DNA from: Ferruginibacter sp. HRS2-29
GTDB taxonomy: Bacteria > Bacteroidota > Bacteroidia > Chitinophagales > Chitinophagaceae
Reading direction: 5' to 3'
Assembly: GCF_024343615.1 (NCBI RefSeq)
Contig: NZ_RJUB01000010.1
Location: 1-64,000, forward strand
DNA: 64,000 nucleotides
A model generated the notes under the pieces. It made no database searches and had not been told where the DNA came from. It was given only the letters and a program-made list of their open reading frames with translations. The position numbers and the translations under genes were made by a program. Positions within the stretch are counted from its first letter, which is position 1. The number at the start of each line of letters is the position of its first letter. This document shows positions 24,775 to 33,849 of the stretch, piece after piece.

Positions 24775-27679
24775 TGTTGGTAAGTTTAGAGGTGATGGGT
24801 ATAGCTATTTCCACTTTTGTACCTTCGACCTGCCCGGTTTCTGTTGTAATTTCTGTTATCAGTAATTTATTATCCGGACCGAGCATATTTAATCGTTGAC
24901 GTGTGATGGCAATTCCCTTTGAGGTGCGGGATATATATTTATTCTGCCGCGCCGATTGCTGCAAACCTACTCCATTATCGGTAATGATGCAATGTAGAAT
25001 TCCGGGTTCGGTTGTAAAGGTTATTTCAACTCTGCCGGGCACATCCAATGGTCCGATACCATGAATCACGGCATTTTCCACAAAAGGTTGTATCAGCATT
25101 GGCGCCAGTCCGATGGATCTTGTGGCCGGGCCCGTGTTATTGTTAATTACCCAACTCAGTTTGCCGGGATGATTGAGCGTGATTAGTTCAAGATAGTGTT
25201 GGAGCATCTCTATCTCTTCGGCAAGCGAAATTGTTGCACGTGCATTATTTTCAAGCATTTTCCTCATCATGCCTGAAAACCGGCTGATATAATGATGACC
25301 ACCTTCCATATCTCCTGAACTGTAGTAACCCCTGATCGCATTCATGGCATTAAAAATAAAATGCGGATTCATCTGAAGGGCTGCTGCTTTTTGTTCCAGT
25401 TGTAATTTCTCTTTTTCCCAGCGAAGCAATTGTTGCTGGTGTGAATGTTTCTTTCGAAGGCCACGCATGCGCAGGTAAAAAAACATTCCCGACAATAAGG
25501 CGAGCGCAAGAAAAGAAAGTAAAAGGACAATCTTTCTTTTCCAGAAAGGCAGTGCAATCGTGAGATCCAATTCAAGTAAGCTATCAGGATTCCGTTCACC
25601 CGGTTCCGCTGTTGTTACCTGCAACCGGTAATTACCCGGCGCCAGGTTCGAAAATTGAATCCGGCGTGAATAAATTTTTGTCCAGCCCGTATCAGCTCCG
25701 AGCAGACGGTAGCTGTATACCGGTTCTTCCGCTAACCCGAAGTTGAGGGAAGTGAAATCAATACGCAGGTTGTTTTCCCGATTCGTTAACGATAAAGGTT
25801 GCTGATAGGAGCGTGCTTCTCCGTTGACAAAGATTTGTTCCAGCAGAATTGCCGGCGATTTTTGTTTGGTGATGGCGGAAGCACGGAACCAGGCTATACC
25901 CGTCTGTGTAGCTACCCATACAGTATCCGACAGCACAGTAATATCATTGATCATAGGATCGGGCAGGCCCTCATTGACAGAAATATTCTGAACAGTATGA
26001 TTCAATCCTTTTGCTGTCCATTCAAGTTGCACACGGCTCACGCCTTTGTCGGTTGCCACCCAGAGTAACGAATCGCCAACAGCTACAAGACTATTGCAGT
26101 TATTACTTGCCAGGCCACTTTGCGCAGTTATCTCATAACAACGTTGCTTATATAATACACCAACGCCCTTGCCGTTTGTTGAAAAAAATAACTGTCCTTC
26201 TTTGTTGCCGGTAATGCGGGAAATTTTCGCTTCTATCAGGGAAGATTGATAATTGCGGAGACTCGCCAATGTATCTTTTACCAGTAACCGTAGTCCGTCA
26301 GCCGTCCCCATAAATAAAGAATCGCCCGAAAACCACAGATTACTTGCTCTTTTATCATACACCATTTTCTGGCTGCTATCAATTTTAGCCCGGGCTTTCC
26401 ACCAATCCGTCAGCCTGCGTTTATTTACACTGAAGGATAAACCGATGTACAGATACTGGTTATTGATTGCTATGGCTTTGGCAGAACCATATGTGGGAAT
26501 GGCTTGTCCGGTTTGCAGGTTAATCAGCATTGTTCCGGCTACGGCCCATAACTGCCCATTTAATCCATAAAATCCATATACTTTATGGAGGCCCGGCGCA
26601 TGGCCGGTTTTTTTCCACTTGACACTGCCGGAAGACCAGTGAAAAAACTCTCCGTTGATCAGCCCGGCATATACCTCTCCTTTCCATTGTCCGACACTGT
26701 GCACGGCATATGTACCCAGTTCGGTAGCGTGGACATATCGGTGTACCGCCGAAGGACGATACAGAAACAATCCATGATTTTGTGATCCTGCCCATAGCAG
26801 GCCATCTTTGTCCCTCAGCAAGTAACCGAAGTAGGGAATATTGATGGTCAGTTCCCTGGTCCACTGTCCCGTGACAATATTCAGCGCAAATAAATTCCTG
26901 TTTGAAGCTACCAGTAATAAGCCGGAACTATCGCGTAAGGTAAAAGTTGAAATACGCTCCTTTGAAGGTAGCTGGTAGGAACTGAATCGTTTGTTTAAAA
27001 GCGAATAAACAAAAATCTGTGAGTCGTTGAAATAAACAATACGCTCTTTGTATAAAATTGATTTTTTAGCTGGCAGTATCTTACCATCAGGGAAATCTAC
27101 CTTTACTCCGGTCATGGGATTATAGTATCCTTTGTCACTGAGGAATAACAATTCATGGCCGTACAAAGAAACATCAGCGAAAGCAGCATCTGCGTGACCG
27201 AACAGAGCGGCGGCAGAAAACGTTTGTTGCACTTTGTCATTGACCAACAGAAAAGCCTTGCGGTAGTCGATGTACCAGATACTGTCTCCCTTCTCTACCC
27301 AACTCCTGCTCATTCCGCCCGGATCTATGCGGGCAAGAAAGTCTGTATTTTTTTCATTCAGGATTTTTCCTTTGTCGTAAATGCTGATACGGCCATTATA
27401 GGTCAAAAACCACAAGCGACCCTTTCGGTCCTCCTTTATCTGAAAAACTTCATTGTCGCTCAACCCATCAGCCATCGTTAGTAAAAAAAAATCATTGCCA
27501 TCGTAACGTGCAACACCCGCGTCAGTACCCACCCAGATATAACCTTTGCTATCCTGCATAATGCAGTACACCACCTTTGTTGGCAAGCCGCTTACGGGCA
27601 GGAAAAAAGATTCTTCCAGTTGCTGACTACAGGAAGTTTTCACCGTGAATGAAAAAAATATCAGCAAGATCCATTTCAT
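24752..27679 (-). CDS. Propeller-sensor histidine kinase (LytS/His_kinase type)
   Basis: A 975-residue membrane kinase. The start at 27679 gives a signal peptide (ILLIFFSFTVKTSCS); an upstream Met at 27805 would add 42 unlikely residues. A periplasmic two-component propeller sensor (Reg_prop repeats such as GYIWVGTDAGVARYDG, GRLWFLTYNG, GLLWAGSQNHGLF) fills about 25-610. A Y_Y_Y domain follows (about 640-700, YSYRLLGADTGW). One transmembrane helix is near 714-735, then a coiled coil and a His_kinase domain with phospho-acceptor His773 (MNPHFIFNAMNAI), and an ATPase domain with DNGVGL. It partners with the downstream LytTR regulator. Ligand unknown; no sugar-use genes are adjacent. Confidence 0.9.
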   Translation of the reverse strand: MKWILLIFFSFTVKTSCSQQLEESFFLPVSGLPTKVVYCIMQDSKGYIWVGTDAGVARYDGNDFFLLTMADGLSDNEVFQIKEDRKGRLWFLTYNGRISIYDKGKILNEKNTDFLARIDPGGMSRSWVEKGDSIWYIDYRKAFLLVNDKVQQTFSAAALFGHADAAFADVSLYGHELLFLSDKGYYNPMTGVKVDFPDGKILPAKKSILYKERIVYFNDSQIFVYSLLNKRFSSYQLPSKERISTFTLRDSSGLLLVASNRNLFALNIVTGQWTRELTINIPYFGYLLRDKDGLLWAGSQNHGLFLYRPSAVHRYVHATELGTYAVHSVGQWKGEVYAGLINGEFFHWSSGSVKWKKTGHAPGLHKVYGFYGLNGQLWAVAGTMLINLQTGQAIPTYGSAKAIAINNQYLYIGLSFSVNKRRLTDWWKARAKIDSSQKMVYDKRASNLWFSGDSLFMGTADGLRLLVKDTLASLRNYQSSLIEAKISRITGNKEGQLFFSTNGKGVGVLYKQRCYEITAQSGLASNNCNSLVAVGDSLLWVATDKGVSRVQLEWTAKGLNHTVQNISVNEGLPDPMINDITVLSDTVWVATQTGIAWFRASAITKQKSPAILLEQIFVNGEARSYQQPLSLTNRENNLRIDFTSLNFGLAEEPVYSYRLLGADTGWTKIYSRRIQFSNLAPGNYRLQVTTAEPGERNPDSLLELDLTIALPFWKRKIVLLLSFLALALLSGMFFYLRMRGLRKKHSHQQQLLRWEKEKLQLEQKAAALQMNPHFIFNAMNAIRGYYSSGDMEGGHHYISRFSGMMRKMLENNARATISLAEEIEMLQHYLELITLNHPGKLSWVINNNTGPATRSIGLAPMLIQPFVENAVIHGIGPLDVPGRVEITFTTEPGILHCIITDNGVGLQQSARQNKYISRTSKGIAITRQRLNMLGPDNKLLITEITTETGQVEGTKVEIAIPITSKLTNIDEGADH

Positions 27680-28054
27680 ACGATAAATGTATAATAATCT
27701 GCCAAGCTTTTTACACAAGGGCTTTTGACTACATGAATGGGCAAGCCGTTTTTTATCAGTGAAGCGGTGAATTACGGGGAGCAAACTTAATGTTGTAGAT
27801 TCCAATTACGCATTTACATCTTTCATGTGCAAATGAGGACTATTTAATTGGCAGCACTCAATTTAGCCCTGGCGAGGCCACATAACCGGAAATTCCTGGA
27901 AATTAATGCAGCCATTAAATTTTTCTTTTTCCTGTATTGCCCTGCACCCGTCGGGCAAAGGGTGATGGGGTGGGGTACTTCGCAAGAATCAGTATCCGGA
28001 TAGCGACTGATGTATTTATAATATTTATTTACTCATGCTGTATCTTTAACCCGC
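27680..28054. other. Intergenic region with tRNA-Arg 3' end copy
   Basis: This gap between divergent kinase and AraC genes contains TGGCGAGGCCAC at 27870-27881, an exact 12-bp copy of the 3' end of tRNA-Arg(CCG). A TATCTTTA box at about 28029-28036 may be the -7 of the AraC gene. I see no gene in it. Confidence 0.5.
27870..27881 (+). repeat. 12-bp direct repeat of tRNA-Arg 3' end (candidate att site)
   Basis: Identical to tRNA-Arg positions about 22216-22227 (end of T-arm, acceptor 3' strand, discriminator and one base). Copies of a tRNA 3' end flanking a segment are the usual footprint of integrase-mediated insertion; the 5.6 kb between holds the T9SS protein and the kinase/LytTR pair but no integrase. 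Confidence 0.5.
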
Positions 28055-28906
28055 ATGAAACTAACCCTCCTCGATACAAAAACCGGTGCCGACCTCCTCC
28101 TCATAAAAAACGAATACTCGTATGATCATTATTCTTTTTCCCGCGATAAAGAAAAAAAATATTTTACCATTATCTGGAACCGGGGTGGGGAAAAGGTCAT
28201 TCACATCGATGGAGAAGAAACCGTGCTGATGCCCGATACCATTTTGCCGCTGATGTTCAATCAGACCTTCAGGGTGGAAGACGGCGAAACGACAGTGGCG
28301 TGGCAATTCAACCGCGAATTCTATTGCATCCAGGATCATGATGAAGAAGTAAGTTGCCTGGGGTTTTTATTTTGCCATGGCGACAAACAATTCATATCGC
28401 TCGATGATACCATGAAACAGAAGCTGGAACTGCTGCTGGATCTTTTTATTCTGGAATTGAATACAAAAGACACCATACAGCGGGAAATGCTCATGGTATT
28501 GCTCAAGCGCCTCATCATTGACCTTACCAGAATTGCCCGCAACACTTATATGCCCGACAGTAAAGGGCAGGACGACAGGTATAACCTTGTGAGGGAGTTC
28601 AATATGTTGGTAGAAGGGCATTTCCGCAAGGAGCATTCCGTGAATTTTTATGCAGGACTGCTGAATAAGTCACCCAAGACATTGTCTAATATTTTCCCGC
28701 AGGTAAACCAGAAAACACCACTTCAGATCATCCAGGAGCGGATTGTGATGGAAGCGAAAAGACTGTTGTATTATACCGACAAAACGGTAAAGGAGATCAC
28801 TTACGAGCTGGGATTTGAAGACCCGGCTTATTTTGCCACTTTCTTCAAAAGAAGCACTTTGCTTTCCCCCGGGGAATACAGAAAGAACCGGGAATCTTTC
28901 GTTTAG
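28055..28906 (+). CDS. AraC-family transcriptional regulator
   Basis: A 283-residue regulator with a cupin-like N-terminal sensing domain (about 1-130, IIWNRGGEKVIHIDGEE, LPLMFNQTF). The C-terminal double helix-turn-helix (about 185-280) has NFYAGLLNKSPKTLSNIF as the first HTH and TVKEITYELGFEDPAYFATFFKR plus SPGEYR as the second. It is followed by an exported alpha/beta hydrolase on the same strand, which it may control. Effector unknown. Confidence 0.88.
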   Translation: MKLTLLDTKTGADLLLIKNEYSYDHYSFSRDKEKKYFTIIWNRGGEKVIHIDGEETVLMPDTILPLMFNQTFRVEDGETTVAWQFNREFYCIQDHDEEVSCLGFLFCHGDKQFISLDDTMKQKLELLLDLFILELNTKDTIQREMLMVLLKRLIIDLTRIARNTYMPDSKGQDDRYNLVREFNMLVEGHFRKEHSVNFYAGLLNKSPKTLSNIFPQVNQKTPLQIIQERIVMEAKRLLYYTDKTVKEITYELGFEDPAYFATFFKRSTLLSPGEYRKNRESFV

Positions 28907-29010
28907 GGAAAAAATCAAAGCCTTTCGGGAAGTATGCCCATTTTTTCCGGGCGTGATCCGTTGCAATTTTGTGTTGTCAATCAGACGTTCATCAAACAAC
29001 ACAAATCAAT

Positions 29011-29775
29011 ATGAAACAGTTATTAATCGCAGCAACAATGATCATGGCCACTTTAGCAGGTTCAGCTTCTGAAGCTGCCGCTCAACATGTAAAAAATGTA
29101 GTACTGGTACATGGTGCCTTTGTAGATGGTTCCGGATGGAAAGCGCTTTACAACGAATTATCTCAAAAAGGATATAATGTAACGATCGTTCAGAACCCAT
29201 TAAGCTCACTGGAAGATGATGTGGCAGCTACAAAACTGGCGCTCGACAAACAAGACGGCCCGACAATACTGGTAGGCCATTCCTGGGGCGGAACGGTAAT
29301 TACGGAAGCAGGCAATCACCCGAAGGTAGCGGCCCTTGTATATGTGGCAGCCCTTCAGCCTGATAATGGGGAAAACAGTATTCAATGGCTGATGTCTGCA
29401 CCGGCATTACCCGAAAGCGGTGCGTTGCCCGCGGATGAAAATGGTATTGTATATTATGACAAAGCTAAATTCCACGCAGGTTTTTGCGCCGATATTCCAA
29501 AAGCAGATGCTGATTTCATGTTTGCCTCCCAGGGAGCATTTCATGGCAAAGGCTTCGGTACACCTATCAGCATAGCAGCGTGGAGAAACAAGCCTTCTTA
29601 CGCGGCGTTAGCCACAGAAGATAAAAGCATCAACCCGGAAATCCAGAGAGCGATGTATAAACGATCCAACACAAAAGTTACAGAAATAAAAGGCAGCCAC
29701 GTGATCTTCATGTCTCAGCCAAAAGCGGTAGCGAAAGTGATTATACAGGCAGCAACGGAATCAATTACGAATTAA
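29011..29775 (+). CDS. Exported alpha/beta hydrolase
   Basis: A 254-residue protein with signal peptide (TMIMATLAGSASEAAAQ, cleavage near 25); ATG at 29011 preferred over an upstream in-frame start. The fold is that of a small alpha/beta hydrolase: oxyanion region VLVHGAFVDGSGW (31-43), nucleophile Ser91 in GHSWGG, and the late catalytic His in KGSHVIFMSQP. It resembles the salicylate-esterase/hydroxynitrile-lyase-like single-domain hydrolases often annotated only as alpha/beta hydrolase. Substrate unknown. Close downstream of an AraC regulator with about 100 bp between. Confidence 0.88.
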   Translation: MKQLLIAATMIMATLAGSASEAAAQHVKNVVLVHGAFVDGSGWKALYNELSQKGYNVTIVQNPLSSLEDDVAATKLALDKQDGPTILVGHSWGGTVITEAGNHPKVAALVYVAALQPDNGENSIQWLMSAPALPESGALPADENGIVYYDKAKFHAGFCADIPKADADFMFASQGAFHGKGFGTPISIAAWRNKPSYAALATEDKSINPEIQRAMYKRSNTKVTEIKGSHVIFMSQPKAVAKVIIQAATESITN

Positions 29776-29801
29776 TAATTACGAATGCTATCAATTGTCA
29801 G

Positions 29802-29844
29802 AAAGGCCTTCCTTACTTGAAATATTCAGATAAGGAAGGCCTTT
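29802..29844. terminator. Bidirectional terminator between convergent genes
   Basis: A 14-bp perfect stem, AAAGGCCTTCCTTA (29802-29815) with TAAGGAAGGCCTTT (29831-29844), lies between the hydrolase and the leftward response regulator. Outside it AT-rich ATTACGAAT/ATTCGTAAT segments form a second, outer inverted repeat. Confidence 0.75.
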
Positions 29845-29874
29845 AACATTAATGAACCCATTCGTAATTCGTAA

Positions 29875-30501
29875 TTATAAATTGTAGCTATTTGCGAGTT
29901 CTTTCAACTCCAGGATATTCGTCACTTTCAGTTTATCGAAAATGCGTGCTTTGTGTGTGCCTACCGTAGAGACCTGCAGGCTAAGGGTATTTGCTATATT
30001 GCTGATGGTTTGCCCGGCTAGCAATAACGATACGATCTCAAATTCCCTGGCCGATAAAGTATTGAAAAGGTTCGTGTCTTTTGCCGCTCCGCTGCTTTCC
30101 GCAAGGCTTTCGAGCATCGCTTCGCTGATATAGCGGCTGTTTTGCAGCACCTGGTTGATCGCTTTTTTTATCTCTTCCAGCGGCGCGTCCTTACTGATGA
30201 AACCTTTGGCACCCGCTTTCAGAAAGCGTTTGGCATAAATGTTTTCGGGGCTCATGGAAAATATTAGCACACGAAGTTCGGGATATTTGATCTTGAAATA
30301 TTCCATCAACCCAAATGTATCCGTATGCGGCATCTGGATATCCAGCATCACCAGGTCATAAGAACTTTCCTTCAGCCTGGCAAGAGCGCTGTCACCATCA
30401 TGTGCCTCGTCGATCTGCGAAGGTTTGTATATCTCCGATAACAAAACCTTTATTCCTGATCTGACAACAACATGGTCGTCTATCAATAAGAATTTTTTCA
30501 T
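29875..30501 (-). CDS. NarL/LuxR-type response regulator
   Basis: A 208-residue regulator. Receiver (1-120): Asp8-Asp9, phospho-acceptor Asp54 (VMLDIQMPH), Ser in IFSMS and Lys in ISKDAP. The LuxR HTH (about 145-205) reads TLSAREFEIVSLLLAGQTISNIA and VSTVGTHKARIFDKL. It is divergent from the hybrid PAS kinase gene, with 180 bp between; HisKA_3 kinases normally pair with NarL-type regulators, so that kinase is a candidate partner. Confidence 0.93.
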   Translation of the reverse strand: MKKFLLIDDHVVVRSGIKVLLSEIYKPSQIDEAHDGDSALARLKESSYDLVMLDIQMPHTDTFGLMEYFKIKYPELRVLIFSMSPENIYAKRFLKAGAKGFISKDAPLEEIKKAINQVLQNSRYISEAMLESLAESSGAAKDTNLFNTLSAREFEIVSLLLAGQTISNIANTLSLQVSTVGTHKARIFDKLKVTNILELKELANSYNL

Positions 30502-30620
30502 TACTAAGAATTAGAGGGTCATAAAAGTACGGACAAAAAGAATGTTTCAAGCTACCTATGCAACTTAAGAAAAATCCTGTTCTTTTACCAAAAGAAATAT
30601 TACGGGGCGAATCTTGCAAA

Positions 30621-30628
30621 TATTTTTG
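30621..30628 (+). promoter_or_regulatory. Probable -7 box of the PAS kinase gene
   Basis: TATTTTTG fits TAnnTTTG and lies 53 bp before the kinase ATG. No convincing -33 element is seen. Confidence 0.35.
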
Positions 30629-30681
30629 CCTATGTTACGAAATATATCACTAACATCGTATCTAGAAATCATCGACGTCCA

Positions 30682-32880
30682 ATGAAACTTGAAGCTCTGC
30701 CAATCCAGGTTCTGATCATACAAACCGATGCCGCACAAGTGTTTGTTTTGAAAAATGTATTGGACAAATCTTCTGTTTCCATCTCGCAAATCATTGATAC
30801 TCCGGATCTTCGGTCAGCAATACAATACCTGCAACTACAAACACCGGATATCATTTTTCTCGATCTTTCCCTTTCCGACAGCAAAGGCCTGAATACTTTT
30901 CTGCATTTAAAATCCCACAGCAGGCAGTGCCCCGTGGTAATACTTACCGGCGAAAAAACGGATCTGCAGGCAATTGAAGCGGTCAATAGCGGTGCGCAGG
31001 ATTTTTTGAGTAGCGACGAGCTGGAGCCAAAAGTGCTGAGCAAAGTGATCCGGTACAATATCCGCCACAAACGTATATCCCAGTCTTTACAGGAAGTCAA
31101 CGAACGGTATGACCTGGTTTCAAAAGCTACCAATGATATGTTGTGGGACTGGGATCTGTTAAAAAATAAGGTATACCGCAGCCGCGAAGGCTGGTGCAGG
31201 CTTTTTGGTACACCAGACACCGGCGATAATGAACTTTCCGATAGCTGGATAGAAAGGGTACACCCCGACGACCGGGAAAAAACCGATGGGCAGATAGACA
31301 AAATTTTGCAGCACAAAGAAATGGAAAATTTTGAGCTCGAATGCCGCGTGATCCGGGACGACGGTAGTTATGCCCACGTCATCGATCGCGGTTATGTGAT
31401 CCGCAATGAAGACGGGGAAGCCATCAGGCTGATTGGTGTTACCCAAAACATCACCGAACAAAAACTTGCGGAAGAGCGGCTGAAAACCAGCGAAAAACGT
31501 TTCCGTTCCATTATAGAAAGAAGTAATGAAGGGTTGATATTGCTGAACGCCGACGGTGCACCATTGGACATCAGCCCGGCGGCAAGAAAGATATTGGGCT
31601 TTTCGGGGCTGATGGATGAACTCGTCATCGATATCAGTGAAGTGCATCCTCATGATGTGACCCGTGTGCAGGATGCGTTTGCAGAGATATTCGGCACGCC
31701 CAACATTGTAAAAGTGATTGAGTACCGGTACAAAAAACTAAGCGGCAGTTATATCTGGCTCGAAGCTACCTGTCATAACCTGTTGCACGAACCCTCCATA
31801 AACGCCATAGCGATACATTTCCGCGATATCTCTTCGCGAAAAATGTTTGAAGAAATACTAAAGAATTCGGAAGAGAAATACCGTCATCTTTTCAATGTCA
31901 ACCCATCGTCTATCATAATTTCTGACCCCAACGATTTTACTATCCGTGAAGTAAACGATGCCGCCATAAAGGAATTCGGGTATACCCGCAAAGCGATCCT
32001 GAAAATGCGTACAATTGACCTGGTGGCGCCTAAAGATCAGGAAAGACTGAAAAAGTTATCGGATAAAATGCAGCGTGAAGCATTTCAAACATCCAATATC
32101 TGGGAAGTAAAAACAAAAGACGGTGGTTGGAAATATGTGGATGCGATCTCGCAGGGAATAGATTATTATGGTAAAAAAGCCACGCTTACCATTGCCAATA
32201 ATATTACAGAAAAGATTGAGCTGGAACAGAACCTTGCGGAGCAACGGATAAAAAGCCAGCAGGATATTACCACTGCTGTAATTACCGCACAGGAACAGGA
32301 ACGTGGTAAACTCGGAAAAGAACTGCATGATAATATCAACCAGATACTGGTGACCACCAAGTTGTACATCGAATATGCCATGGCCAACGAAGACGTAAAA
32401 AATGCCCTGCTCACAACGGCAAAGGGTTTTCTCACATCGGCGGTCTCGGAAATACGCAATTTATCCAAATCATTGCTGCCGCCATCGTTGGGCGAAGTGG
32501 GGCTCATCATGGCACTGGAAGAACTGGTGGAAAGCCTTCACGCAGTAAATAAATTTACCATTCATTCCAGGTGGGAAAACCTGGACGAAACAAAATTATC
32601 TGAAGACCTGAAACTGACTGTTTTCCGCATTCTTCAGGAGCAATTGAGCAATATCATCAAGCATGCGGAAGCAAAAAATGTGTGGATCAAAATAAAAATC
32701 AAAAACGAGCGTTTAAGTATTGAGGTGAAGGATGATGGGGTGGGTTTCAACGGTGATGAAAAGCACAGCGGAGTAGGGTTGAAAAACATCAAGAGCAGGG
32801 CCGAATTGCACAACGGCCGGATGAAATTGAAGTCTAAAAGGTTGGATGGCTGCACGTTAAGTGTACAATTTAACCTTTGA
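30682..32880 (+). CDS. Receiver-PAS3-HisKA_3 hybrid histidine kinase
   Basis: A 732-residue soluble kinase. N-terminal receiver (about 8-130) with phospho-acceptor Asp in IIFLDLSLSDSKG, but the acidic pair is reduced (IIQTDA) and the conserved Lys after GAQDFL is replaced (SSDELE). Three PAS domains follow: 140-265 (VSKATNDMLWDWDLL, PAC ending VTQNITEQ), 275-395 and 400-520. The HisKA_3 domain carries His549 (GKELHDNINQ), and the ATPase domain contains DDGVGF and GVGLKNI. There is no membrane segment, so it senses cytosolic cues, perhaps with input from another kinase through its receiver. The response regulator 44 bp downstream is the likely target. Confidence 0.92.
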   Translation: MKLEALPIQVLIIQTDAAQVFVLKNVLDKSSVSISQIIDTPDLRSAIQYLQLQTPDIIFLDLSLSDSKGLNTFLHLKSHSRQCPVVILTGEKTDLQAIEAVNSGAQDFLSSDELEPKVLSKVIRYNIRHKRISQSLQEVNERYDLVSKATNDMLWDWDLLKNKVYRSREGWCRLFGTPDTGDNELSDSWIERVHPDDREKTDGQIDKILQHKEMENFELECRVIRDDGSYAHVIDRGYVIRNEDGEAIRLIGVTQNITEQKLAEERLKTSEKRFRSIIERSNEGLILLNADGAPLDISPAARKILGFSGLMDELVIDISEVHPHDVTRVQDAFAEIFGTPNIVKVIEYRYKKLSGSYIWLEATCHNLLHEPSINAIAIHFRDISSRKMFEEILKNSEEKYRHLFNVNPSSIIISDPNDFTIREVNDAAIKEFGYTRKAILKMRTIDLVAPKDQERLKKLSDKMQREAFQTSNIWEVKTKDGGWKYVDAISQGIDYYGKKATLTIANNITEKIELEQNLAEQRIKSQQDITTAVITAQEQERGKLGKELHDNINQILVTTKLYIEYAMANEDVKNALLTTAKGFLTSAVSEIRNLSKSLLPPSLGEVGLIMALEELVESLHAVNKFTIHSRWENLDETKLSEDLKLTVFRILQEQLSNIIKHAEAKNVWIKIKIKNERLSIEVKDDGVGFNGDEKHSGVGLKNIKSRAELHNGRMKLKSKRLDGCTLSVQFNL

Positions 32881-32924
32881 ACTATACAGGAAACACCTGA
32901 GCCTTTCGAAACGAACCAATATCT

Positions 32925-33560
32925 ATGGAAAAAATCTTAATCGTTGACGACCACAACATTATCAGGTCCGGAGTGAAGATAATGTTCACGGGAGAATTGT
33001 CCCGCTTTAGTTTTGATGAAGCTGCCGATGGCGATACTGCCATGAATTTCATCGAACAGAACAATTACAGTATGATCATCCTCGACATCAATATGCCGGG
33101 AATGAGCGCCCAGCAGATCGTACAAAACACATTGGCGTTATACCCCGACAGTAAAATATTGATCTTCAGCATGAATGCTGAGAATATTTTCGCCAAGCCG
33201 TTCCTGAAAATGGGGGCTAAAGGGTATATCCGTAAGGATGAAGCCGCGGATGAGATCCGTAAGGCGATCATGACAGTACTCAGCAACAAACGGTATATCA
33301 GCAGGGAATTGTCGGAAAATTTCGCCGGCGAGTTGCTGGTTAAGCAGACAGACAACCCATTTGACAAACTTTCGCCGAAACAATCGGAAATCACCCGCTT
33401 CCTCATAGAAGGAAAAGGGCTGAATGAGATCTGTCATAAGCTGAACCTCCACAGCTCTACCATCAGCACACAAAAAACCCGTATTTTCCAGAAACTGAAC
33501 GTAAAGAACGTGGTGGATTTGTATGCGCTGGCAAAAATGCATATGGTGATCGCACATTGA
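32925..33560 (+). CDS. NarL/LuxR-type response regulator
   Basis: A 211-residue regulator with receiver acceptor Asp54 (IILDINMPGM) and a LuxR HTH (KLSPKQSEITRFLIEGKG, STISTQKTRIFQKL). It begins 44 bp after the hybrid kinase and is the probable cognate output. It resembles the leftward regulator at 29875-30501, suggesting a local duplication. Confidence 0.93.
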   Translation: MEKILIVDDHNIIRSGVKIMFTGELSRFSFDEAADGDTAMNFIEQNNYSMIILDINMPGMSAQQIVQNTLALYPDSKILIFSMNAENIFAKPFLKMGAKGYIRKDEAADEIRKAIMTVLSNKRYISRELSENFAGELLVKQTDNPFDKLSPKQSEITRFLIEGKGLNEICHKLNLHSSTISTQKTRIFQKLNVKNVVDLYALAKMHMVIAH

Positions 33561-33587
33561 TTTTATTGGTAATTATTTATAGAAGAG

Positions 33588-33610
33588 TCCCCGGTAACGG
33601 GGATTTTTTT
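33588..33610 (+). terminator. Terminator after kinase-regulator pair
   Basis: TCCCCG (33588-33593) and CGGGGA (33598-33603) with a GTAA loop, then seven T. Confidence 0.8.
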
Positions 33611-33693
33611 GTTTCACGCAAAGCCGCAAAGGAAGCGCAAAGCCGCAAAAGCAATCGTTTATTGACCGCTTTTGCCTTTTTTATCTTCATTTC

Positions 33694-33764
33694 TCTGTCA
33701 GCCTGAGCTTGTCGAAGGCGGGGTGATCTAATGGCATCGCCTTCGACAAGCTCAGGCTGACAGA
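33694..33764. repeat. Perfect 27-bp inverted repeat (GTCAGCCTGAGCTTGTCGAAGG family)
   Basis: The arm at 33694-33720 is exactly reverse-complementary to 33738-33764, with a 17-bp loop. Its core (CCTGAGCTTGTCGAAGG) is, to my knowledge, a repeat seen in many unrelated bacterial genomes. It fills the gap before the eight-PAS kinase together with a GCAAAGCCGCAAA direct-repeat patch at about 33617-33650. Confidence 0.85.
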
Positions 33765-33849
33765 AGAGGTACTCGTTAAATACCCTCTCTAATAGCTTAT
33801 ATTTATAAAAAAATAATGTACTTTTTTACAGAGTGCAAAGGGAAAAAAT

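Noticed and set aside
30669..31316. Minus-strand 215-residue frame
   Set aside because: Antisense to the receiver and first PAS domain of the hybrid kinase.
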